Part shown: piece after piece, positions 54,901 to 64,000 of the stretch
Layout: each line of letters begins with the position of its first letter
How positions within the stretch are numbered: position 1 is the first letter of the stretch
Program-made: the position numbers and the translations under genes
Notes under the pieces: model-generated
What the model saw: only the letters and a program-made list of their open reading frames with translations
Databases searched by the model: none
Told to the model about the DNA's origin: nothing
DNA from: Glandiceps talaboti
Lineage: Eukaryota > Hemichordata > Enteropneusta > Spengelidae
Direction of reading: 5' to 3'
DNA length: 64,000 bases
NCBI RefSeq assembly: GCF_964340395.1
Contig: NC_135561.1
Location: 20,001-84,000 of the forward strand

Positions 54901-56504
54901 TGTACCTACAAATGTACATGTGTAATACAGTCTATATGCTATAATCACATCTGAAACATGTTTCCTTCAAAATACTAGGTGACAGTTTTGTATTTATGTA
55001 TTTTTTCCCATTTTTGTTTGGGCCTGGAGTCCCAGTCTGACAATAAATAAATTTATATTCATAACATCACACTGTACAATATCTTACCCACAACTGTCTC
55101 TGACTGGTATGCTTGGTGGTTCCTTATTTTATAACTTCTTCAATAATCCATACTTTTCAACATTTTAAGCATAGTAATTAAGTTTAATTAATTTGTAGCA
55201 AAAGAACGCTTAGGAATCAAAAATAAAGTTCTAAATTTTGTATAAAAATGAACTAAGAATTAAATTAAGCATGTGCTGTGAATAAAACACTTTTCAATGT
55301 CAAAGTGTCAATAACTTGGGTAGTCAGTGTGTACGATGAGTTTTAGTATGTAAATTTCTTTTGTCATACCTATTCAAATAAATCTATATCTTTGGCAAAG
55401 TCATAACAGGTGCATATATTTTCCTTAGTTTCGTTACAAATATTCTGCATGTCTTTCAAGAAAATCTGCTGACAAATTCCTAAAATTGCTACTCCTTCTA
55501 CAATAAATCATTGATACCAGAACCGATGAAAATGGGTATTCAGAAACTCATCACTGGCAATTCTACGCTTGCCAAATGGAAAAAATGTTTTTACAAAACC
55601 CTATACACTGGTGAGATTTGTCTGACTTCAAGGAGATGATGTCCAACACTACAAAACAGAAAGAGTTGTGGGTAAAATGTTGTACAGTGCATCAGACTGG
55701 GTCTCAATATTTGTTAATACTTGTGACGGACATCTGATTTTCAGAACCAGTAGTCAAATGTAATGTCATAGAATAACATCAATCAAGTAATTGTGTTATG
55801 TTTCACTTCTTTCATCTGGAAAAATGATTTGAGGACATGTCTTGATTTATACAATTCAATTGATCTAAAAAGGCCTTTTAGTGGCGTGGAGTCCAGAGTC
55901 CATTAAAAATGTATTTTTTGATTGATTTTATGTAGTCATCCATTTTTATTCCCTGTTTATTGTACATGTATGTTTAATTGTTGACAGGTTGCTTGTCAAT
56001 CAAATGTAGTGTATACATTTATAGTATATATATTTGTATCTCAGGTCTAATATTTCAATTTATTTGTGTTGAATATATTATGCCTTGCCATTTAATGATT
56101 TGTTATTCTGAATGAATCCATCGACATAAACATTTATGAAATGTGAACATAAAAGTCTTCCCAAATTTATTCAGCATTTGTAATAAATATAAATGTATGT
56201 TAATACTGCTGTTCTGGTCTTACCTGCCTTTACCATTTCACTTCTCAGTTACATTACCTTGAAACTACATGCAACAGTGCATTTGATTGGTTCAGGTAAG
56301 AGTTAGGTATGCTGTCTCAGTGGACTTCCTAACATTCAAATATTTAAACATGAAGTGATAATAAGATGTTTGTATTCCCTGGTGTGCTTTCTTATCTATT
56401 TTGAAAGTTGTTTTTCGGTAATCAAACCTAATATCAAAGGTACATGTAATGAGGGGTTTAGCCTTGAAAAGTTTTGAGTGGCTAAATATACATTTTATTG
56501 TCTC
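51986..56504. other. No gene; three G12-15 runs
   Basis: G homopolymers lie at 53495-53506, 53565-53576 and 54496-54510. The remaining sequence is AT-rich with no exon or element that I can support. Confidence 0.5.
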
Positions 56505-57560
56505 CAAACAGGCAAAGCCCAAATGGGGGCTATAGGAATGACCTATGTCCATCCATCGACAGCAAGCCATATCTCTGACATACGTTGATCTTTTTTAAAA
56601 AAATACTTGTCATACATGTACATGTAATGTTGCATACTATCAAGTACATATCCACATCACTTCATTTTATGATCACATCAGAGATATAAAAAACAAACAT
56701 GATTTTTGGTCCAAAAAACTTCAGTTAAGCCCCAAAACTGCTAGGCAGATTGGCCTTAAATTTGGTGGGAAAATTCTTAGGGGCATGTACATGTAGATTA
56801 AGGTTTGTTCATGACATGGTGATTCCATCAGTGATGTCAGATAGGTCTAAAAATGTGACTTTTTGGTCAAGATTTTTTATTACTAAAACTATTGACCAGA
56901 TTGAGATTTAATGGGGATATATTTGGGGATGTGTAGATGAAGAGCCCCTTAAGCATGTGATTGTGATGATCTCATCAGTAATATGCAAATTAGGTGTAAG
57001 AATATGAATTTTTGTTGAAAACTTATATCTCGAAAGTACTTGGTCGATGAGGCCAATTTGGTGAGATGTTGCTAGACGTTTTGTTGTGCAGATGTTGTTC
57101 AAAATGTTTTGACACAATTGGCCCTAGCAACCATGACCATGCTCTTAGCAACAACCAAATACCAGTACATTTTGCAGCAATAATATATGGTAGGCAAGTG
57201 AGTAAACATACAAATAATGTATGCAAATAGCCTTAGAAACAAGACTATGACCATAGCAACAAACAAATGATGGTGTCTTTTGCAAAGATAGCAACAGAAA
57301 TTAATAGACAAATCGTATGCAAATATGCCTAGCAACAAGACCATGCCCATAGCAACAGCCAAATGATGGTGTATATCAAAGATAACAATGGGGATTTATA
57401 GACAAGTGAATAAAAATTCAAAAATGCATGCAAATATGCCTGTCAACAAGACCATGTTCATAGCAACAGCCAAATGATGGTGTACATTTTGTATGTCACA
57501 AAACAACAGAGATGGTAAGTGAATAACATCGAAAAGGTGATCGCAAATATGCAAAGAGCG
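56505..57560 (+). repeat. Family A repeat with a different hairpin-like head
   Basis: The 5' part reads 'ggcaaagcccaaatggggg' then 'gctataggaatgacctatg' and 'tccatccatcgac', a weaker hairpin (AAAGCCC against GGGGGCT) followed by a short TCCA tract. From 56690 the body is family A ('ctgctaggcagattggcct', 'gatatgcaaattaggtgtaa'-type phrases), ending in units with 'aacaagaccatgcccatagc'. Confidence 0.65.
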
Positions 57561-59104
57561 CCAGAACCACTACAGCTACTGCATCTAGGTCAATATTAGT
57601 TTCCAATAAAAAAAAAGGTAACAACATTTGCATGGTCCACTTGTAGTGATCTCTTTGCAATGAAATATATGCATACCCATTTCGACAAACATTGGTATGT
57701 AACTACACTACTGAAAGTTTGTACTCAGTCCAGGTAAAGAAAAACTGAATATTCAGGCAGTGTATGATATAAATATATCTTCTTCATATCATTTCCAAAT
57801 CTGTCAAATTTTTAATTACGTCTGAAAACTTGAAGGGGATACTTACAAGTTCTTACAAAATTCATTTTTTTTGTTATTGTTTTTCGTGGGGGATGGACTA
57901 CAGTATGTCTTCAATGAAGATTTGTTTCTTTATATAAATTATGGTATGAACTGACTACATGTACATGGGGTACTGTGATTCATGAACAGCGCCCCCTCTG
58001 GCTTGTAAAGGTCAGTGAAATGAAAAGATCAAAAGAGATATAATCTTGACTATTGTTAGAATGGTATTATAAAATCATCATTTATACATGTATACATTGT
58101 AGATTTGTATGTCACAGGCACCAAATGTTTTGATAGGGATGATACATAAGTAAATTGGTAAGATTTACTAGAGACCTGGAAGTATTCTCCAAGCATTCTC
58201 TACCCAATTTATGGTACAAATGCATGTACATCTATCAGTTTTATTGAATTTTTCTTCTAATGTTATCAGGGATACCAAATCTTGACAATAAACTAGTCTG
58301 TGAAAAGAAAGATATGTAAGTTATGCTAGTGATACTAGAATTGGCAATACATACATACATTGTATGGTGAACATCAGCATTATGTACATGTACATGTACA
58401 TGCCTAAGGTGTGAGGAAAGACAAAAGACAGTTAATTTGAATAGATGTATCATGCTGAATAAACATTTATTTTGGATGTAATGCTTTTAACTTTTTTCCA
58501 ATAATCATTCAGAAATGTATAGCAACTTGACAGTGGATAAATTGCCTCCGCTTGCACAAGTATTTTAAACAATGCCACATGAACTATGCCACAGTCCATA
58601 GTTCTAATGAAAAATTCATATCAGCAGGTCAAAAATTTGAGGTTCAATTTCTAAAATGGTTTTGATTGAGTAGAAAGTCCTGAGAAGAGTTTGGTATTGA
58701 GATAGGAACTACTACAAATTCTATAAACATTATAGAATCCAAACATTTTAAGAAGTTAAGTCTGAATTTTAGGAAAATGGCAATGGAATTAAGCCCAATG
58801 ATAATGCTGATGTGAGCAAAAATTTTGATTTCTAAGAATTGTTTGATCATGAGCGTATCCATGAATATATTAGTTGACAAGTTTAATAATATGATTAACA
58901 AATGTCAAACATCCTAATGTCCACTCCTTCATCAAATATACTATATCTGAAATACAAAGTATTAGTCACTTATTAAAACTGTATGGTTAAAATAAAGTAA
59001 ATATCAGAAAGATGTTTGGTGTGAAGTGTGTGTGGGAAAGGTGTTTTAGGTTGTTATTCTCTCAAAGGAGGTAATGGAATAGGCTATAATTTGAAGGTTG
59101 TTAC
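57561..59104. other. No recognised feature
   Basis: It contains 'gaacagcgccccctctgg' (57986 region), which resembles 'gaacagcgccccctagtgg' at 21737-21755 and may be a short dispersed motif. No gene is seen. Confidence 0.5.
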
Positions 59105-59152
59105 TTTTAGCACAACTGAACTGATAAGGTTCAATAGTGCTATAGGCATGAT

Positions 59153-59215
<63 letters not shown>

Positions 59216-60345
59216 GTGTGTACGTGTGTGTGTGTGTGTGTGTGTACGTGTGTGTGTGTGTGTGTGTGTATAAACGACTTAAAGTCAAAAACCACTGGAC
59301 TAATTGCCATGACCATGATATTTGGTGGGTTCATTACCTTGGGTGTCTAGTTGGGAAATTGTTCAAATCAAAATGATCTTATCACCGGTGTGTGATTGGG
59401 TCAAAAAATGTCGAAAAGCTTAAACTTAAAAACTACTGGGCAGATTGGGCTGAAATTTGGGTGAAACATTCTTCACAGTGTTTATACTAAGAATTGTTCA
59501 CGACATGATGGTCCCATCAGTGATATGCAAATTAGGGCTAAAAATGTGTCTTTTTTGGTCAAAAATCAATACATGTAATTCCAAAACTACTGAGCAGATT
59601 GGGCTGAAATGTAATGGGAATGCATCTAGGGATGTATAGATGAAGAAATATTAAAGATACAATGCTGTCATGAGTGATATGCAAATTAGGTGTAAAATTG
59701 TTCATTTTTGGTCAAAAACTTATATCTCACAAAGTACTTGGTCAATGAGACTGAAACTTGTTGAGATGTTTCTTAAACTGTTATTATGCAGGTTTTCTTC
59801 AAAACCTTTTGAGAAAATTGGCCCTAGCAACCATGACCCACACCCTTAGCAACAACCAAATGGCAGTATATTTTGGTTAAATAAGAACATCTGGTAGGCA
59901 AGTGAGTAAGCATTCAAAAATGTATGCAAATATCCCTAGCAACCATGGCCATGAACATGGCAACAGCCAAAAGGTGGTGTATTTCACAAAGAGAACAATT
60001 ATTAATAAACAATTGAATAAACATTCAAAAAATGTATGTAGATGTGCCCAGCAACAAGACCACGCCCATAGCAACAGCCAAATGATCACATATATTGCGA
60101 CGATAACAACAGGAATTGGAAGACAAATGAATAAACATTCAAAAAATGTATGCAAATGTGCCTAGCAACAAGACCACGCCCATGGCAACAGCAAAATGAT
60201 CACATATATTGTGAAGATAACAACAGGGTTGGATAGAAAACTGAAGTCATTCACCAAATGAACACCTACATGGATCAGTGTGTAAACATTTTTTTAAAAC
60301 TGTACAGTTGAGCTACAATGCCATTGGCGCTATTTTTGTAATTGA
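59105..60345 (+). repeat. Hairpin-headed repeat family A, most complete copy
   Basis: The head TTTTAGCACAACTGAAC with GTTCAATAGTGCT (59105-59141) is followed by a (TG)n tract (59153-59271), then three units of about 135 bp with 'actactgggcagattgggct' and 'cccatcagtgatatgcaaat', and then four or five units of 80-120 bp with 'ctagcaacaagaccacgccc' and 'atagcaacagccaaatgat'. The tail at 60300-60345 contains 'cagttgagct', a decayed complement of the head. Confidence 0.85.
59153..59271 (+). repeat. (TG)n microsatellite
   Basis: About 57 TG dinucleotides with a few CG and TACG interruptions. Cys/Val or Thr/His repeat frames across it are artefacts. Confidence 0.98.
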
Positions 60346-61376
60346 GGATTAAGGGGGTCATAACTGACATGGGACAGTATGAATATTAATATGTTGATTT
60401 ACATTGCTATTATGGATTGGTGATATCTAATGTAATTATACCATTGCGATATGATTTATAATGTGTGCTGGAAAAAGTGACAGAAAATAAAAAGTTAACA
60501 GGTTACATTTTTGAAGTTTATGAATAGCTGTAGTCTTTGCAAAAGCAAAACAATGATCATGTGATGGGAAAGTCAATATGTTACTGTAACAGCAGTTCTA
60601 GGACTATCAATTTTCAAATGTGATGTTTGTGCCCACATTCTTATTACAGTGAATTGTGCTCTTAGTCTTAGATGTAATTCAGAGAGATGAATAGAACAGA
60701 CATATTATTCATCTTTATTAGATTATAATTGACTTTATGGGTGCCTTTTATTATGAAAAAACTGCTAAAGGTTGCTTCAGATACCAGACATATACAGTTG
60801 AATATAAACCTTGTTATTTTTTATGTCTGGCTTGGCAATGCTGTGTGGCATGGATAGCCTCCATGTATACTAGGTCAGACAATTACTGTTACTCAGAGGC
60901 TGTGTTAACATGTTATTTGTGCATATTTGATGCCATATTTGACACTGGGGATACAATATTTTGGATATGCATCACTGGGATGTGTTTGAAACAGAGGACA
61001 AATGAGGCTTTACGTTAAACAAATGTACATGTACAGTTTTCGTTGCCTTGTAAGACCAGAAAGTTATGGCCATTACGACAAAACATCTTCCCTCCATGGG
61101 CAAAGCCACGATCAAGTAGACCCTACACATGTATAGGCAGACAGTCTATGCTGAAAACTTCACCCAGATAAATGCATACAATCACATCACCATTTCATTC
61201 TCAATAAAACTGAAAGATTTTCTTTTTGAACTTCGTTACTAGAACAGATTCCATATGTGAATTTACCATTCACTACATTGCTCTGAGAATGAAAATGAAT
61301 ATCATGGTTCATGGTTAATGTAGAGCATTGTTCATAAAGTCATATTTGATTCTCCCAGTTTATAGAGAGTTTACAA
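60346..61376. other. No recognised feature
   Basis: A 93-codon frame at 60737-61018 has no similarity I can name, low CpG and no fitting splice sites. Nothing else is seen. Confidence 0.45.
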
Positions 61377-61950
61377 ACTCACATACATACAGACAAATAG
61401 AAACACGCACATACATACTGTGATACAGACAGATGGAAACATGCACATACATACTGATACAGACAGATGGAAACACACATACATACTGTGATACAGACAG
61501 ATGGACACATGCACATACACACTGATACAGGCAGATGGAAACATGCACATACACACTGATACAGGCAGATGGAAACATGCACATACACACAGTAATACAG
61601 ACAGATGGAAATATGCACATACACACTGATACAGACAGATGGAAACACATACACACTGTGATACAGAGAGATGGAAACACACATACATACTGTGATACAG
61701 ACAGATGGAAACATGCACATACACACTGTTACAGACAGATGGAAACATGCACATACATACTGTGATACAGACAGATGGAAACATGCACATACACACAGTA
61801 ATACAGAGAGATGGAAATACGCACATACATACTGATACAGACAGATGGAAACACATACACACTGATACAGGCAGATGGAAACATGCACACACACTAATAC
61901 AGACAGATGGAAACATGCACACACACTAATACAGACAGATGGAAACATTG
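61377..61950 (+). repeat. 28-36-bp minisatellite, about 18 copies
   Basis: The unit is 'gatacagacagatggaaaca' then 'tgcacatacacact'. Variants differ in the last third. Long minus-strand frames rich in Cys/His/Ser (VCMCMFPSVCI type) are repeat artefacts. Confidence 0.95.
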
Positions 61951-63034
61951 AGAGTAATAAACAGATGAGAAAAAAGAAAAGTTTTAGCAGTAGCACCATA
62001 TATTTCAAATGGAAGAAACAGTGACATTTTTACCTCTTTTCCCCTTTCTCTTTTAATTTTATACGGGGGTTCCCCACCTTAGCAAAAACACTGGTGGGTA
62101 GTATTCCTACTTCCTCAACTGCCTTGATATTGATAGTATACATTTTCTTTCTACACGTTTTGTATTTCTCACTTGTTTAGTGCCTTCCTATGGTAATTTT
62201 ATTTGGGGAACCCCCACCCCACCCCAACCCTCAAACGAAATGGGAACCCCGATAGATGTAACCTACATGTACTTAAATACTGCCTTCAACAAAACACTGT
62301 ACCCACTGGAAAATTATAAAAGAATTGAAGGGAAATAAATCTAAAACTAAAACCTACGCACTGTGATATAATTTTTTTGGCCAAATTATTTTGAGATCTA
62401 AATTGCGTATTCCATTATCCTAATAGATAGATCGATATCACTTCCATACCACATGACATGGAAATGATGAGCAACTGGCTACAGTCAACATGATTATATA
62501 ATCACTTAATAAATCACTTATTTTAGCCAATGTGTCGGCATATTATTAACTGAATGTATAATTTGGTTTAATATATCACTTATGTGCATGTATGTATGCC
62601 AGCAGTGGTCATACTTTGTTATAGGAACTAACACCCACAGTAACCAAGTCTATTGGCAAACATTGTTGTGATATATCAGAATCAAGTAATTCTACCTCAT
62701 TCTACATAGTTACTGTATTAGAAAGTGAGAGAGGGAGTTTGTTACTTGTTCTGTGGTGAGTAAAATGCCAGAATTTCAATGATTTTGACTCAATTTTAAA
62801 ACTTGTAAGGGAAGCATTTGTTGTATACTTGTAAGCTTTCATATTTGTATTGTATATACTGGTGTCATGGTGTAACATCCTGTCTAGGGATTGATTAGTA
62901 CAGTATTAGTACTATTAGTATGAGCAAATTTCTGACTGCCTAACATACAGGTTTGAACAGATAATCAATGTTCCATATGTCATGTATGTAAGATATGAAA
63001 TGATCCGTCTGTATCATATTTCGCACTACAAACA
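61951..63034. other. No recognised feature
   Basis: A pair of 'ggggttcccc' and 'ggggaaccccc' motifs lies at 62066-62076 and 62202-62212. No gene is seen. Confidence 0.45.
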
Positions 63035-63400
63035 TTTAGCACAACTGAACTGAGGTTCAGTGTACTATAGGCATGGTGAAATGTGTGTATGTATATAAAT
63101 GCCTTGGTATTTAGTGGGACATTGCATAGGGCATGTAGATGGAAAATTGTTCAATTTAATATGATCACATTAGAGATGTGTGTTTTCGGTAAAAAAAAAT
63201 GTGATTTTTGGCCAAAGTACTTAAACTCCAAAAGTACTGGGCAGATTGGCCTGAAATTTGGTGGGAATGTTCTTGGGTATGTGTAGATTAAGAATTGTTC
63301 ATGACACAATCCATCAGTGATATGCAACAGCTAAAAATGTCTCTTTTTTGGTCAAAAATCTATAATTCCAAAACTATCGAGTGAATTGGGCAGTGAGACA
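63035..63400 (+). repeat. Hairpin-headed repeat family A, truncated copy
   Basis: The head (TTAGCACAACTGAAC, TGAG, GTTCAGTGTACT, 63035-63068) is followed by 'gtgtgtatgtatataaatg', 'actgggcagattggcctgaa', 'tccatcagtgatatgcaaca'. It ends shortly before the 42-bp inverted-repeat element. Confidence 0.75.
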
Positions 63401-63432
63401 CACAGCCATGGGCATACCTGTACGCATTGAAT

Positions 63433-63987
63433 ATCAACAAACATTGAATATCAACAGGAAGTCCAGTAATTGAATGCATAGGCGTTCTCTGTAGTAGGCT
63501 TCTCCTCGAACGTAATCAGGTTGCGTCTTACTGAAGACAGTTTGTAGTGTATGCAATGCAATGTAAAGCGACCGAAATTTTCACGATGAGGACTTTTTTT
63601 AATAGAAATTATATCTTAAATTTCCTATTTTCTGGATTCATATAACACAACTGTGGCAAATATTTCTATGAATCGTACAATACTTCAAACCTACTACAGA
63701 GAACGCGTAGGTGTTCGCTGAGATAAACATGCACACGGGGGGGAGGGGGGAACGCGTTCCAATGTAGCTAACATGTACATAAGACGAAATGCATAGAGGT
63801 ACATCTAAACAAATATATAGCAATACAATCACTGAAAGTTTTTACAGTTGAAATACTTCGTATGTTGTCGGTTGCATGTGTGCACAAATAACGCCATGTA
63901 GTAGTAGTAAAGGTAGATCCAGCCGTTGTACTTCGGCTCAGGAAGTTCAATTACTGGACTTCCTGTTGATATTCAATGTTTGTTGAT
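63433..63987. mobile_element. 555-bp element with perfect 42-bp terminal inverted repeats
   Basis: The left end 63433-63474 (atcaacaaacattgaatatc, aacaggaagtccagtaattg, aa) is the exact reverse complement of 63946-63987. An inner pair, 'ggcgttctctgtagtagg' (63481-63498) and 'cctactacagagaacgcg' (63690-63707), also faces inward. Outside both ends 'aacaaacattgaatatc' or 'tgtttgttgatatt' repeats continue, so the element may extend beyond the window end. No protein is encoded. Confidence 0.85.
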
Positions 63988-64000
63988 GTTTGTTGATATT

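Noticed and set aside
59046-59350. Cys-Val and Thr-His repeat proteins
   Set aside because: These are readings of the (TG)n tract on both strands.
60737-61018. 93-codon frame as a small membrane protein
   Set aside because: No family similarity, no promoter or splice context, and composition like the surrounding intergenic DNA.
61360-62008. Cys/His-rich minus-strand frames as a cysteine-rich protein or toxin-like gene
   Set aside because: They arise from the 28-36-bp array; the residues follow from the repeat, with no signal peptide or conserved start.

Overview
The window is eukaryotic, animal nuclear DNA: interrupted coding sequence with canonical GT-AG introns, AT-rich, full of minisatellites, LINE fragments, a tRNA-derived SINE and inverted-repeat elements. 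The protein is animal-type and the repeat style (hairpin-headed repeats followed by GTCTG/GTCCG tracts and bodies that would read 'actactgggcagattgg') is what I associate with marine invertebrates such as lancelets, hemichordates, brachiopods and molluscs. I cannot place the phylum from sequence alone.

One gene is well supported: a plus-strand ortholog of oxysterol-binding protein-related protein 1, long form (ORP1L, OSBPL1A). Ten coding exons between 3265 and 26620 join in phase to 438 codons: ankyrin repeats (exons 1-5), a pleckstrin homology domain (exons 5-8) and the start of the coiled-coil linker (exons 9-10). The reading frame of exon 10 is not the longest ATG-started frame in that stretch; it is fixed by the phase of exon 9 and by similarity to human ORP1L. 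The FFAT motif and the sterol-binding ORD domain are not found, so the rest of the gene should lie beyond 64000, or in exons I did not recognise. The last 37 kb hold no confident exon of this gene.

Layout: 1-3230 upstream sequence with a CpG-rich start, a LINE tail and hairpins; 3231-26620 the ORP1 exons, with introns swollen by tandem arrays (61-bp units at 5653-7150, about 240-bp units at 9775-10870, 21-bp units at 12488-12722, 41-bp units at 15397-20727) and by two LINE fragments; 26690-30365 a 23-bp array split by a 1.6-kb element with long inverted ends; 31250-31910 a CpG-rich stretch with two possible exons of an unknown gene or internal promoter; 32666-35158 a 2.5-kb transposon with about 130-150-bp terminal inverted repeats and a broken RecQ-like helicase exon; 36213-49665 hairpin-headed repeats, a 57-bp array that is open on both strands, a SINE and a MITE; 49666-64000 mostly unannotatable DNA with a 32-bp near-perfect palindrome, repeat copies, a 34-bp array and an element with 42-bp perfect inverted ends.

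The two points I find most unusual are: (1) tandem amplification that runs across splice junctions of the same gene twice, at the donor of exon 2 (about 24 copies, most with a ruined GT) and at the acceptor of exon 8 (four copies, with decoy acceptors); and (2) a group of unrelated dispersed repeats that share one architecture: a short hairpin head, a simple-repeat tract, internally repeated noncoding body, and in several cases a half-hairpin at the tail.
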